A DNA stretch of 37,746 nt from Paludibacteraceae bacterium (lineage in GTDB: Bacteria; Bacteroidota; Bacteroidia; Bacteroidales; Paludibacteraceae), in NCBI GenBank assembly GCA_905233255.1, contig CAJOCN010000026.1, positions 1 through 37,746 on the forward strand, written 5' to 3'. The translations under genes were made by a program, and so were the position numbers. This document shows, piece by piece, positions 22,063-31,886 of the stretch. How positions within the stretch are numbered: the first letter of the stretch is position 1; each line of letters opens with the position of its first letter. Under the pieces are notes generated by a model. The model saw only the letters and a program-made list of their open reading frames with translations, had not been told where the DNA came from and did not search any database.

Positions 22063-22128
22063 CGCCCAATTTAATCGGGCGTACAGATTAAAGTCTGCTT
22101 ACCCCCCAATAAAAGAAAAAAAAGAACT

Positions 22129-23982
22129 ATGCAAAATATCAGGAATATAGCAATTATTGCGCATGTGGACCACGGTAAAACAACCCTTGTGGACAAGATG
22201 CTGTACACCGCCAAGGTGGTGAGCGCACAGCGGTCTGAGTTCAGCGACCAGCCTCAAGAGCTGATACTGGACAATAACGATCTGGAGAGGGAGCGTGGTA
22301 TCACTATTCTCGCTAAGAATGTAGCGATTGAGTACAAAGGTACAAAAATTAACATCATTGACACTCCGGGGCACGCCGATTTCGGCGGCGAGGTGGAGCG
22401 TGTGTTGAACATGGCAGACGGCGTACTACTGTTGGTAGATGCCTTCGAAGGTCCGATGCCGCAGACCCGTTTCGTGCTCCAGAAAGCGCTTGAGTTGGGT
22501 CTCAAACCCATTGTAGTGATCAACAAAGTGGACAAGCTGAACTGCCGTCCGGACGAGGTACAGGAGGAGGTCTTCGACCTGATGTGTAACCTGAATGCGA
22601 CGGACGACCAGTTGGATTTCCAGACGCTGTACGGCTCCGCCAAGAACGGCTGGATGTCGAAGGACTGGAAGAAGCCGACCACAGACCTGACGGATCTGAT
22701 GGACGCCATCATCGAGTACATCCCGGCTCCGGAGGACAACCCCGGCACGCCGCAGATGCTGGTGACTTCGCTGGATTATAACTCCTACGTAGGCCGTATC
22801 GCCATCGGTCGCGTACACCGCGGCGAGTTCAAGGACGGTCAGGCAGTGACACTTGTCAAGGTACCAAGGGACAAAGTACCAAGTACCAAGGATTCATTAG
22901 ACGGATGTACCATCATCAAGACGAAGATCAAAGAGCTGCACACGTTCAGCGGCATGGGTCACGTGAAGACCGATGTGGTAAAGAACGGCGATATATGCGC
23001 GATGATCGGCATTGACGGTTTCGAGATCGGCGACACCATATGCGACGCCGAGCACCCGGAGGCGCTCAAGCCCATCGCTATCGACGAGCCTACGATGAGT
23101 ATGACATTCTGCATCAACGACTCTCCTTTCTTCGGTCAGGACGGTAAGTTCGTCACGAGCCGCCATATCCAGGACCGCCTCAACAAGGAGTTGGAGAAGA
23201 ACCTTGCGTTACGCGTAGAGAAAGGTGCGGAGGAGAGCAGTTGGCGTGTCTATGGCCGCGGTGTACTGCATCTGAGCGTGCTGATCGAGACGATGCGTCG
23301 CGAGGGCTACGAGCTGCAGGTAGGTCAGCCGCAAGTGATCATCAAGGAGATCGACGGCGTGAAATGCGAGCCGGTAGAGGCACTGACGGTGAACACGCCG
23401 GAGGAGTGCAGCGGTAAGATCATCGAGTTCGTCTCCACCCACAAGGGCGAGATGACGAAGATGGAGATGGTGAACGACCGCGTACACCTCGAGTTCACCA
23501 TCCCGAGCCGTGGTATCATGGGAATGCGTACGTACGTAATGAACGTGAGTGCCGGCGAGGCTATCATGGCGCACCGGTTCCTGGAGTACCAGCCGTGGAA
23601 AGGCGAGATCGTGAAGCGTAACAACGGTTCGCTCATCGCCATGGAAGCCGGTACGGCATATGCCTACGCCCTGGACAAGTTGCAGGATCGCGGTAAGTTC
23701 TTCATCGACCCGCAAGAGGAGGTCTATGCCGGGCAGGTAGTAGGCGAGAACGCCAAAGAAGGCGATATCGTCATCAACGTGACGAAAAGCAAGAAACTGA
23801 CTAACATGCGATCCAAGAGCGCGGACGACAAAGCGGTATTGCCACCGCCCGTACGTATGTCTCTCGAGGAGGCACTCGAATACATCAAGGAGGACGAGTA
23901 CGTAGAGGTAACTCCGCACGCAATGCGTATCCGTAAGATCATCCTCGATGAGTTAGAAAGGAAGAGAGCGGGGAGAGCATAG
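22129..23982 (+). CDS. typA: Ribosome-associated GTPase TypA/BipA
   Basis: 617 aa. TypA is an EF-G-like GTPase that binds the ribosome and helps 50S assembly and stress adaptation. G1 [12 protein letters not shown] (about 11-22), G3 [12 protein letters not shown]4 NKVD and G5 SAKNGW are intact. The EF-G-like domains and the TypA-specific C-terminus follow. In domain II an extra run of about ten residues ([15 protein letters not shown]) interrupts the usual strand before [12 protein letters not shown]. It is encoded by GTACCAA-type 7-8-bp repeats. First gene of a long run that continues with tig. Confidence 0.96.
   Translation: MQNIRNIAIIAHVDHGKTTLVDKMLYTAKVVSAQRSEFSDQPQELILDNNDLERERGITILAKNVAIEYKGTKINIIDTPGHADFGGEVERVLNMADGVLLLVDAFEGPMPQTRFVLQKALELGLKPIVVINKVDKLNCRPDEVQEEVFDLMCNLNATDDQLDFQTLYGSAKNGWMSKDWKKPTTDLTDLMDAIIEYIPAPEDNPGTPQMLVTSLDYNSYVGRIAIGRVHRGEFKDGQAVTLVKVPRDKVPSTKDSLDGCTIIKTKIKELHTFSGMGHVKTDVVKNGDICAMIGIDGFEIGDTICDAEHPEALKPIAIDEPTMSMTFCINDSPFFGQDGKFVTSRHIQDRLNKELEKNLALRVEKGAEESSWRVYGRGVLHLSVLIETMRREGYELQVGQPQVIIKEIDGVKCEPVEALTVNTPEECSGKIIEFVSTHKGEMTKMEMVNDRVHLEFTIPSRGIMGMRTYVMNVSAGEAIMAHRFLEYQPWKGEIVKRNNGSLIAMEAGTAYAYALDKLQDRGKFFIDPQEEVYAGQVVGENAKEGDIVINVTKSKKLTNMRSKSADDKAVLPPPVRMSLEEALEYIKEDEYVEVTPHAMRIRKIILDELERKRAGRA
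22858..22891 (+). repeat. In-frame 7-8-bp repeat array within typA
   Basis: Units AAGGTACC, AAGGGACA, AAGTACC, AAGTACC, AAGG. The TTGGTAC complement of this unit also occurs in the array at 5271. Confidence 0.75.
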
Positions 23983-23986
23983 CGCG

Positions 23987-24025
23987 ATTTGAGATTTGAG
24001 ATTTGAAATTTGAAATTTGAAAATT
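23987..24025. repeat. Heptamer array between typA and tig
   Basis: ATTTGAG x2 and ATTTGAA x3 after the typA stop, ending about 20 bp before the tig ATG. Confidence 0.88.
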
Positions 24026-24043
24026 AAAAATAATAACAATATT

Positions 24044-25123
24044 ATGAAGATTGAACAAAGTGAATTAAAAGACCTGAAGGCCGTAATCACGCTCACGATT
24101 GAGCCGGCAGACTATCAGGAAGAAGTAGCTAAACAGCTGAAAGAAGTACGCCACAAAGCCCAGATGCCGGGTTTCCGTCCGGGTATGGTACCGGCAGGTC
24201 TGGTGAAGAAGATGTACGGCAAGGGTATTCTGGCAGACGTGCTGAACAAGAAAGTAGGCGAGGGTCTGCAGAAACACATCGAGGACAACAAGTTGCAGAT
24301 TCTCGGTGATCCGCTGCCGAGCGAGGCATCTCCGAAGATCGACCTCGACAACGAGGAGAGTTTCACCTTTATGTTCGACATCGCTGTAGCTCCGGAGTTC
24401 GACGCCAAGCTGAGTGGTAAGAACAAAATAACGGAGTACACGATCACCGTTACCGACGAGATGGTCCAGAAACAGGTAGAGGCTTATGCCAACCGTTTCG
24501 GCGAGTACATTCCCGAGGACAAGGAGAAAGGCACTAAAGCCGAGATGAAACCCTGCGCGATCGATGCAGAGCTCTTCGCTAAAGTGTATGGTACCGACAC
24601 TCCGAAAGACGAGAAAGAGTTCCGCGCACGTATCAAACAGGATATCGAGCGCTCCATGGCAGAGGATAGCAAGTACCGCTTCGGTCTGGATCTCAAGGCC
24701 GCTATCATGAAGAAGATGGAGAAAGTAGAGTTCCCGGAGGATTTCCTGAAACGCTGGGTTCTCGCTACCAACGAGAAGATGACCCAAGAGGAGCTCGACA
24801 AGGACTTCAGCAAGATGCTCGACGAACTCAAATGGCATTTGGCAAAAGACCAACTCATGAAGGAGTACAAGATTGATGTACAGAAAGAGGACGTTGAGGC
24901 CTACGCCAAGGAGATCGCCAAGATGCAGTTCATGCAATACGGTCTGATGAACGTAGAGGAGGAGCACCTCCAGAACTACGCTAACGAGTTCCTCAAGAAC
25001 GAGGACCAGCTCCGCGGCATCGTTGAGCGCGTGGTAGAGAACAAGATTTACGACAACCTCCGCTCCATCGTGAAGATTGAGCCTAAGACGGTAAGCCAGG
25101 AAGAGTTCGGCAAACTGTTTTAA
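24044..25123 (+). CDS. tig: Trigger factor lacking the PPIase domain
   Basis: 359 aa from ATG 24044; TTG 24017 is rejected because it falls in the heptamer array. Trigger factor is the chaperone that meets nascent chains at the ribosome exit. The N-terminal ribosome-binding domain is present with its signature-like loop (MPGFRPGMVPAGLVKKMYGK). The C-terminal chaperone domain starts near AIDAELFAKVYG and is complete (FPEDFLKRWVLATNEK; LKWHLAKDQLMKEYKIDV). Homologues are about 430-450 aa with an FKBP-like PPIase domain between the two; here residues ITVTDEMVQKQVEAYANRFG lead almost directly into the C-terminal domain, so about 90 residues are missing. Confidence 0.92.
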   Translation: MKIEQSELKDLKAVITLTIEPADYQEEVAKQLKEVRHKAQMPGFRPGMVPAGLVKKMYGKGILADVLNKKVGEGLQKHIEDNKLQILGDPLPSEASPKIDLDNEESFTFMFDIAVAPEFDAKLSGKNKITEYTITVTDEMVQKQVEAYANRFGEYIPEDKEKGTKAEMKPCAIDAELFAKVYGTDTPKDEKEFRARIKQDIERSMAEDSKYRFGLDLKAAIMKKMEKVEFPEDFLKRWVLATNEKMTQEELDKDFSKMLDELKWHLAKDQLMKEYKIDVQKEDVEAYAKEIAKMQFMQYGLMNVEEEHLQNYANEFLKNEDQLRGIVERVVENKIYDNLRSIVKIEPKTVSQEEFGKLF

Positions 25124-25187
25124 TCAAGACCGCAGGCACAGCCTGCTCAAAGTAGAAAGACCGCTTACGCTCAAAGAAGAAAGCACC

Positions 25188-26522
25188 ATGACACATATCC
25201 ATTTTATAGCTATCGGCGGCGCAGCGATGCATAACTTAGCAATGGCTGTAGCCTCCAAGGAAGGGTACCGGGTGACGGGTTCGGATGACGAGATCTTCGA
25301 ACCCGCCCTCTCGCACCTCCGCAATGCGGGCCTGCTGCCCGACGAGACGGGTTGGCATCCCGAGCGTATTACCAAAGACATCGATGCTATCATCCTCGGC
25401 ATGCACGCTCGTGAAGATAATCCTGAATTGGTGCGCGCCCGTGAGTTAGGGATCAAGATTTACTCTTTTCCTGAATACCTCTATGAGCAGACCAAGGATA
25501 AGATCCGTATCGTTGTAGGCGGTTCTCACGGCAAGACTACCACCACCTCCATGATCCTCTATGTGCTCAACCGTCTCGGTATAGAAGCCGACTACATGGT
25601 AGGCGCCCAGATAGAGGGATTCGAGCGCATGGTACGTCTCTCCGACACCGCCAAGTATGCAGTCTTTGAGGGCGATGAGTACCTTACCAGCCCACTCGAC
25701 CTGCGGTCCAAATTCCTTTGGTACCACCCCCATGTAGCTATATTGACCGGAATAGCATGGGATCATATCAATGTATTCCCTACTTTTCCTGAATATGTAG
25801 AGACCTTCCGCAAGTTCGTTCATTCAATCGAGCCCGAGGGCTCGTTCATCTACTACCAAGGCGATGAGAACCTGAGACTCCTGGCGGAGGAAATAAAAAA
25901 TCAAAATTCCAAGTTATCCATCATCCCCTACAAGGAGTACGAAGGGGATGTAAAGATGGAGGTATTCGGGCGGCACAACATGCAAAACATGCAGGCAGCG
26001 ATGCTGGCATGTCACTGCATAGGCATAGCTCCCGATGATTTCTACCGCGAGATCAGCACCTTCACCGGTGCCAGCAACCGGTTGGAGAAGATATGCGAGA
26101 CCGCGACGAGCGTAGCCTACAAGGACTTTGCCCACTCGCCGAGCAAGTTGAAAGCGACCATCAACGCCGTGCGCGAGCGGTATCCGGAGAAGCAACTTGT
26201 GGCCTGCATGGAGCTCCATACGTTCAGCAGTCTGATGGCAGATTTCCTGCCTCAATACAAGGGCTGCATGGCGGAAGCCGACATTGCCTATGTCTATTTT
26301 AACCCGAAGGTGATAGAGCACAAGCGACTGACGCCCATTACCGCGGAGGAGGTACGTGAGGCATTCGGCACGGCGAACGTGAAGGTTTTCACGGAGAGTC
26401 TGGCCCTCCAGATGCAATTGCAACAACTCGATTACTCCAACACAGCCTTACTGATGATGTCTTCCGGCACATTCGACGGCATCAACGTGAAGGAGTTTGC
26501 ACAACAACTAATCAACCAATAA
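25188..26522 (+). CDS. mpl: UDP-N-acetylmuramate:tripeptide ligase
   Basis: 444 aa. Mpl re-attaches the recycled murein tripeptide L-Ala-gamma-D-Glu-meso-Dap to UDP-MurNAc. A Mur-ligase N-terminal domain (HFIAIGGAAMHNLA; GSDDEIFEP; ILGMHAREDNPEL), ATP loop GGSHGKTTTT (111-120), FEGDEYLTSPLD, HPHVAILTGIAWDH, and the C-terminal domain with DFAHSPSKL are all visible. A short stretch EEIKNQNSKLSIIPY (about 25888-25920) is AT-rich and may hold a small repeat insertion. It sits 64 bp after tig; that gap has a small hairpin (GCAGGCacaGCCTGC). Confidence 0.94.
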   Translation: MTHIHFIAIGGAAMHNLAMAVASKEGYRVTGSDDEIFEPALSHLRNAGLLPDETGWHPERITKDIDAIILGMHAREDNPELVRARELGIKIYSFPEYLYEQTKDKIRIVVGGSHGKTTTTSMILYVLNRLGIEADYMVGAQIEGFERMVRLSDTAKYAVFEGDEYLTSPLDLRSKFLWYHPHVAILTGIAWDHINVFPTFPEYVETFRKFVHSIEPEGSFIYYQGDENLRLLAEEIKNQNSKLSIIPYKEYEGDVKMEVFGRHNMQNMQAAMLACHCIGIAPDDFYREISTFTGASNRLEKICETATSVAYKDFAHSPSKLKATINAVRERYPEKQLVACMELHTFSSLMADFLPQYKGCMAEADIAYVYFNPKVIEHKRLTPITAEEVREAFGTANVKVFTESLALQMQLQQLDYSNTALLMMSSGTFDGINVKEFAQQLINQ

Positions 26523-26524
26523 GG

Positions 26525-27187
26525 ATGAGAAAAATCATATTAACCATTCTTCTCGCCGTGATGGCCTGTGGCGCGCAGGCTCAGTGGAGTCTGGGTGCTT
26601 CAGCCGGCGGCGACTACAACTGGTTCTCCATCAACACCCAATACCAGAACGACTACCATTATGAAGGCGCATGGGGATGGAGTGCCGCTATCTTCACCCA
26701 GTACCAGTTCAAGCCATGGGTGGCTCTCCGCGCAGAGGTGGAGGGATCGTCCAAGAATTACAGGTTTACCCGCTCAGGCGCGTACAATGGAACACATTAT
26801 AATTATTATAATACATATGTACAACTGCCGGTGATGGCCAAGTTCATGTTCGGTAGCGAGAAAGTACACGGGTTTGTGAATGTCGGTGTTTATGCCGGTT
26901 ATTGGGCAGGCAGCCGGATGAAGGGAGAGGTCTTGAACTATATGGCTGACCAGATAGAAATAGTCGATCAGGCCTATGAGTACAATAAGACCAAGGATCA
27001 GCGTGCCGACTTCGGTCTGGCTGGCGGTTTAGGACTCGAATGGAAACTGGCAGAACACTGGGCGATGCATGTAGAGGCACGGTGCTATTACAGTTTCATC
27101 AGTACCGTCAAGCAGTATATGGACATCAAGGACTACCGGTTTAACACGACTATCGGTCTGCAAGCCGGATTCAGTTATATTTTCTAA
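26525..27187 (+). CDS. Outer-membrane beta-barrel protein
   Basis: 220 aa. Signal peptide MRKIILTILLAVMACGAQAQ. Then alternating beta strands of an 8-stranded-type barrel (SLGASAGGDYNWFS; WVALRAEVEGSSKNY; VNVGVYAGYWAG; EWKLAEHWAMHVEARCYY), ending in the outer-membrane signature GLQAGFSYIF with terminal Phe. Likely of the outer-membrane beta-barrel family common in Bacteroidota; cargo or role unknown. Two bases after the mpl stop, so in the same operon. Confidence 0.85.
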   Translation: MRKIILTILLAVMACGAQAQWSLGASAGGDYNWFSINTQYQNDYHYEGAWGWSAAIFTQYQFKPWVALRAEVEGSSKNYRFTRSGAYNGTHYNYYNTYVQLPVMAKFMFGSEKVHGFVNVGVYAGYWAGSRMKGEVLNYMADQIEIVDQAYEYNKTKDQRADFGLAGGLGLEWKLAEHWAMHVEARCYYSFISTVKQYMDIKDYRFNTTIGLQAGFSYIF

Positions 27188-27203
27188 GAAGAAAGGACAA
27201 AAG

Positions 27204-28805
27204 ATGAAAGTAATAAAGATATATGTTGCGCTCGCTGCTATCTGCGCACTGAGTTTGGCGGGTTGCCGTCCGGAAGGAGACGATATTTTGTCCTATGGTT
27301 ATAATGACGGTCAGGCTTTCGACGCTGCGAAACAGAGTTATGCCGAGCAGTTTAAGGTACTCTGGACCGCGATGAACTGCAATTACGGCATCTGGGATTA
27401 CGAGGAAGAGTCAGGCGTTGATTGGGATCAGGTATATACAGAGTACCTGCCTAAATTCCAGGCATTGGACGATACCACCCGGCAAACGAGGGTGGACGAC
27501 AAGGAGTTGGAAACGCTATACGGCGAGGTGCTCAACAGGCTGCATGACGGCCACCTGTATGTCCAGATCAAGAATAGGCAAACCGGTAAGAACCTCTCTT
27601 TCTCACCCTCCACAGCACGCAATGTGCGTGAGCGCGGAGAAGAGTTGGTGTGGAACAGGAATAACTCCACCGACCTGCACTACTATATCAACGCAGGCGA
27701 ATGGAAGATGATTGATTTCGACGAGACAGACATCTCCATGGCCGCCAAAGAACATATTTTCAGAATGAGCAAGCTGGTGCTGAGTAAGATCCCGGCGTTC
27801 ATCGCCACCCTGCCTGCCAAAGGCACCTATGCAGCGGCGGACTCGCTTAGGAATGTGATTGAGGACATGCAGGCGAGCGCCAACGGTCTTATCGACCGAA
27901 TCAATAAAGGCAACGATGTACGTACGCTCATTACGGATTATAATTCCTTCTGCGAGGATTATGAAATACCCTGTGGTATGATGGATCTCCATATTCAGCC
28001 GGTGGATGATGAGATGGCCAACCCTAATGAACTGCAATCTATCCGCTATGCCCTTTTCCCGGGTAACATAGCCTATCTGCGGTTCAGCAGTTTTGCGTTA
28101 GGCAACCATCTCCATACAGCTGATCTTCAGGAAGACAGTTCCTCTGTCTATGCCTCCTATCAATGGGCGATCCACCGCGTATGGCATCATTGGTTCGACA
28201 CCATTCAGGTTCTAAGTAAGAACAATGAGTTGGGCGGCGTGATAATCGATGTGCGTAATAACGGAGGCGGATCTGTAGCTGACTACCAGTATGTGTTAGG
28301 AGCTCTTCTGCCATCCGGCGGATTTATTTCGCACACGATGCGTACAAAGAACGGCATGGGCAGATTGGACTACGGTCCCAAGATGCAGTTCAAATACCCC
28401 ACCTATCCCGCCGAGCACGCAGTGATAGACAAACAGCCGGTGGTCGTATTGGCGAACGTGAACTCCGTTTCCATGGCAGAGATTACCTCTTGGGGTGCGA
28501 AGAATATGCCGGGCAAGAACGGCAAACTGATTGGTACACGCACGTGGGGCGGATTGAGTTGTCTGATTGACGACCCCACCTACTACAGCCTCGACTACAG
28601 CGGTTGTTTCGGAGTGGAGAACGTAACGCCGGTATATGCCTATGTGCCACGGTGCATATCCCTGTTCGGCGAGGACGAAAAAATACTGGAAGGCATCGGT
28701 ATCACACCGGATGTCGAGGTAGCCTTAGATACCGCAAAGTATATCTATAACGGTCAGGACACCCAACTTGAGCGAGCACTGCAATATATCAAAACCGGTA
28801 ATTAA
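27204..28805 (+). CDS. S41-family peptidase, lipoprotein
   Basis: 533 aa. Lipoprotein signal with lipobox LAGC (about residues 17-20). An N-terminal helical region is followed by the S41 catalytic domain: VIIDVRNNGGGSVADY, then ANVNSVSMAEITSWGAK, where the nucleophile Ser is expected, and GTRTWGG in place of the usual G..TxGKG block. S41 enzymes are Ser/Lys proteases; the Lys of the dyad is not obvious here, so activity is uncertain. Periplasmic or surface-facing by its lipoprotein signal. Confidence 0.83.
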   Translation: MKVIKIYVALAAICALSLAGCRPEGDDILSYGYNDGQAFDAAKQSYAEQFKVLWTAMNCNYGIWDYEEESGVDWDQVYTEYLPKFQALDDTTRQTRVDDKELETLYGEVLNRLHDGHLYVQIKNRQTGKNLSFSPSTARNVRERGEELVWNRNNSTDLHYYINAGEWKMIDFDETDISMAAKEHIFRMSKLVLSKIPAFIATLPAKGTYAAADSLRNVIEDMQASANGLIDRINKGNDVRTLITDYNSFCEDYEIPCGMMDLHIQPVDDEMANPNELQSIRYALFPGNIAYLRFSSFALGNHLHTADLQEDSSSVYASYQWAIHRVWHHWFDTIQVLSKNNELGGVIIDVRNNGGGSVADYQYVLGALLPSGGFISHTMRTKNGMGRLDYGPKMQFKYPTYPAEHAVIDKQPVVVLANVNSVSMAEITSWGAKNMPGKNGKLIGTRTWGGLSCLIDDPTYYSLDYSGCFGVENVTPVYAYVPRCISLFGEDEKILEGIGITPDVEVALDTAKYIYNGQDTQLERALQYIKTGN

Positions 28806-28814
28806 TAGTTGATT

Positions 28815-29234
28815 ATGGACAAGCAACAGAAACGCGACTACCTCTACATGCGCATGGCTCGCACGTGGGCGGAGAATAGTTATTGCGTGCGCCGCCAAGT
28901 AGGCGCCCTGCTGGTAAAAGACCAGATGATTATCTCCGACGGTTACAACGGTACACCCTCCGGATTCGAGAATATCTGCGAGGACGAGAACAACGTATCC
29001 AAGCCTTATGTACTGCACGCAGAAGCAAACGCATTGACCAAAGTAGCCCGTTCCAACAACAGTTCCGACGGTGCAACGCTGTACGTGACAGCAAGCCCGT
29101 GTCTGGAGTGCTCGAAACTGATTATCCAGTCGGGCATCAAACGCGTGGTCTATGGCGAGGAATACCGTATTATGGACGGCGTAGAGCTGCTCAAACGCGC
29201 CGGCGTAGAGGTTGAGTTTTTACAGGACAAATAA
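28815..29234 (+). CDS. dCMP deaminase family protein
   Basis: 139 aa from ATG 28815. Deoxycytidylate deaminases make dUMP for thymidylate synthesis. Zinc-site motifs: HAEANAL (His ligand and catalytic Glu) and SPCLECSKLI (PCxxC). It also has the conserved NSYCVRRQVGALLVKD and DGYNGTPSGFENIC. Length normal. It starts 9 bp after the S41 gene and ends 4 bp before the next start. Confidence 0.93.
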   Translation: MDKQQKRDYLYMRMARTWAENSYCVRRQVGALLVKDQMIISDGYNGTPSGFENICEDENNVSKPYVLHAEANALTKVARSNNSSDGATLYVTASPCLECSKLIIQSGIKRVVYGEEYRIMDGVELLKRAGVEVEFLQDK

Positions 29235-29238
29235 AACA

Positions 29239-30840
29239 ATGAAGAAATATATCTTACCTACCCTGACGGTAGTAGCCGTGGCGATCGGAATAGTAGTCGG
29301 CGTGGCGATCAGTCAGAAAGCTAACGCCCAGCGGATCGTCTATCAGAACGGTCACTGGAGTCTTGAGCAAACCAAAGTAGACCGGCTCTTGCAACTGATG
29401 GAGCAAGCCTATGTGGACTCCCTCGATATCGACAGTATCACCGACGAGGTGATGACCGATATGGTCAAGAAACTGGATCCCCATAGCGCATATATTCCCA
29501 AAGAGGATCTGGAGATGGTCAATTCCGAGCTCGCGGGCTCATTCTCCGGCATCGGAGTGCAGTTCTCAATCCAGCAAGACACAGTCCGTATAGTAGCCGT
29601 CATTGCCGGCGGTCCGTGCGAGGGTGTAGGAGTGCTGGCGGGCGATAAGATTGTCTCCGTAGATGACAGCACCTTCGTGGGCAAACGCCTCAATAACGAG
29701 AAAGTGATGAAGACCCTCCGCGGAGAGAAAGGAACGCAGGTTAAACTGGGTGTTCTCCGCGCAGGCGTCAACGAACCGCTCTATTTCAATGTTACGAGAG
29801 GCGACATCCCTGTTCACTCCGTTGACGCTAAGTTCCTGATTGGTAAGATTGGATTTATCCGCGTCAATAAGTTCGGCGAGACTACCTATAAGGAGTTTAT
29901 TTCCGCCTTGGCAGATCTATATTCGAAGGGTGCTGACCGTTTCATCGTGGATCTTCGTGAGAACAGCGGCGGTTACATGGAGCAGGCTATTAGGATGGCG
30001 AACGAGTTTCTGCAACGCGGCGAACTGATTGTCTATTCGCAGGGCAAGGCATACCCGCGATATGAGGCCACAGCCAACGGCGGCGGACGGTTCAAAGACG
30101 TGCCGTTAGTCGTACTGATCGATAATTTCTCCGCCTCGGCGAGTGAGATCTTCGCGGGTGCGATGCAGGACAACGACCGCGCCACAATAGTAGGCCGCCG
30201 CTCGTTCGGCAAAGGTCTTGTGCAACAACAGATGCCGTTTGAGGACGGCTCAGCGGTGCGTCTGACCGTAGCGCGGTACTACACGCCCTCCGGCCGCTGT
30301 ATCCAGAAACCGTACACGTTAGGCGATCAGGAGGACTACGAGAAAGACCTCTTGGACCGTTGGGAGCACGGCGAGTTATACTCCGCGGATAGCATCCATT
30401 TTACGGACACCACGACCTATCGCACCAAGAACGGACGCATCGTCCGTGGCGGCGGAGGAATCATGCCGGATGTCTTCGTGGGCAGAGACACCACTCTCAA
30501 CACCCCGTGGTACAACCGCTGCGTGAACCTGGCATACACCTACCAGTTTGCGTACCAATATACGGATGCGCACCGCAAGGAGCTGAGCAAATACAAAGAC
30601 TGGCAGAGTTTGGAGCAGTACCTGCTCAAGCAGAATGTGCTCCGTGAGTTTGTCGCTTTCGCCAAAGAGAAAGGCGTAGAGCCGGACGAAGCGCAGATAC
30701 AAAAATCGCGTCCGTTAATGACGCGACTTCTGAATGCTTATATCGTCCGTAATATTCTGGGCGATGAGGGCTTCTTCCCGCTCTTCGAGCGTGACGACGA
30801 GATCACCAAGAAAGCGGTAGAAGTAGTTAACGCACTTTAA
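29239..30840 (+). CDS. C-terminal processing peptidase, S41 (CtpA-like)
   Basis: 533 aa from ATG 29239. N-terminal signal/anchor (KKYILPTLTVVAVAIGIVVG), then LDPHSAYIP, a PDZ domain (about 80-165; FSGIGVQFSIQQD, GVLAGDKIVSVDD) and the protease core. Catalytic Ser lies in NFSASASEIFAGAMQDN and the Lys in GRRSFGKGLVQ. The C-terminal extension (about 150 residues) is typical of Bacteroidota homologues. Periplasmic. Its last 14 bp overlap the end of the convergent gene on the minus strand. Confidence 0.93.
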   Translation: MKKYILPTLTVVAVAIGIVVGVAISQKANAQRIVYQNGHWSLEQTKVDRLLQLMEQAYVDSLDIDSITDEVMTDMVKKLDPHSAYIPKEDLEMVNSELAGSFSGIGVQFSIQQDTVRIVAVIAGGPCEGVGVLAGDKIVSVDDSTFVGKRLNNEKVMKTLRGEKGTQVKLGVLRAGVNEPLYFNVTRGDIPVHSVDAKFLIGKIGFIRVNKFGETTYKEFISALADLYSKGADRFIVDLRENSGGYMEQAIRMANEFLQRGELIVYSQGKAYPRYEATANGGGRFKDVPLVVLIDNFSASASEIFAGAMQDNDRATIVGRRSFGKGLVQQQMPFEDGSAVRLTVARYYTPSGRCIQKPYTLGDQEDYEKDLLDRWEHGELYSADSIHFTDTTTYRTKNGRIVRGGGGIMPDVFVGRDTTLNTPWYNRCVNLAYTYQFAYQYTDAHRKELSKYKDWQSLEQYLLKQNVLREFVAFAKEKGVEPDEAQIQKSRPLMTRLLNAYIVRNILGDEGFFPLFERDDEITKKAVEVVNAL

Positions 30841-31885
30841 TCCCCATTACGTTATATTTCGAACCATCGGGAAGGGTAAGTATCAACTGACCTGACTCGA
30901 TGGTTTTCTTTATGCCACAACCGGTCTCCGGCGTTTGCAGCGATTCCGGTTTGCGTCCTCCTTTCCCTAGACAGAGCCCCACTACGTACGTATCGTGATC
31001 CGAGAACTTGTAGGTATAGGATACGCCGGTATTAATATGGTAGGCGTACGCTGCGGTAACTTGCGCAGCCATAGGGGAATTCGCCATCACGTGGTCTATC
31101 AAGTTCTTCTGACCTTTGTAGATATACGAATACGCCGATGGATCGAATCGCACCAGTTGCTCCTCATAACCGGCCTCTACAAGCATCCGGACGGGAGTCT
31201 CCTCCGTATTGGCATTGAGGTCACCCATGATCAGTATATCCGGATCTACGGTGATTGTACGAAGGGCGGCAATGAGTTTGTTGGCATTCCCGATACGGAT
31301 AGTCTCCGAGTTGTCAGTAGCGGCATTGCTCTCCTTCGCCTTGAAATGGTTCATGGAGAGCGTGAAGACCTCATCTGAAGAAAGTTCCTTGAAAGCCTGG
31401 TAGCGCATGCGCGGTTTATAAGTTCCCGAGGCATAGGGAGAGTAGTTGTCTCCTACCGTAGCTACTTTATCGCTACGATAGATAAACCCTGCTTTGAGGG
31501 GCATATACCCCGAAGACGACTGAGATGCACTCATGCCATCGGTGACATACGTATAGACCGTCGAACCCGAGAGGCTATTCATCGCATCGGTGATATATCC
31601 CAGAATCTCATCATCCTCCTGCACCTCGCAAATAGCCACTATGTCCGCCTGCAAGGTTAGAAAGACATTCGCCATCTTATCGGTCTTTGCCTTAAAATCC
31701 CTTTCGTTCGTGGCATCCGCGTTGGTTGCCGTGAAATCGGAAAGGTAATTACGTGCGTTCTGACCGACTATGCGCAGACGCGAATCTCCCATCTCCGGCA
31801 GAGGGACAGGACTATTCCATGCAAATGCCTGCAGGCATAAAACCCACAGGCATAAGCTAAGAATTATTTTCGATCGTAGTCTCAT
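30827..31885 (-). CDS. Secreted endonuclease/exonuclease/phosphatase-family protein with sorting-like tail
   Basis: 352 aa. Signal peptide (KIILSLCLWVLCLQAFAW). EEP-fold motifs: RIVGQNARNYLSD, ICEVQEDDE (metal Glu), LIMGDLNANTEE, and terminal SDHDTYV. The fold covers DNases and phosphodiesterases, so the substrate is open. After the domain comes a tail (KKTIESGQLILTLPDGSKYN, VMGIKVR) like those of the other secreted proteins here. The start is one base from the pepD stop, so it is the last gene of a minus-strand operon. Confidence 0.88.
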   Translation of the reverse strand: MRLRSKIILSLCLWVLCLQAFAWNSPVPLPEMGDSRLRIVGQNARNYLSDFTATNADATNERDFKAKTDKMANVFLTLQADIVAICEVQEDDEILGYITDAMNSLSGSTVYTYVTDGMSASQSSSGYMPLKAGFIYRSDKVATVGDNYSPYASGTYKPRMRYQAFKELSSDEVFTLSMNHFKAKESNAATDNSETIRIGNANKLIAALRTITVDPDILIMGDLNANTEETPVRMLVEAGYEEQLVRFDPSAYSYIYKGQKNLIDHVMANSPMAAQVTAAYAYHINTGVSYTYKFSDHDTYVVGLCLGKGGRKPESLQTPETGCGIKKTIESGQLILTLPDGSKYNVMGIKVR

Positions 31886-31886
31886 A

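Noticed and set aside
25132..25146. Hairpin between tig and mpl as a terminator
   Set aside because: The stem is short and no T-run follows; the genes are probably co-transcribed.
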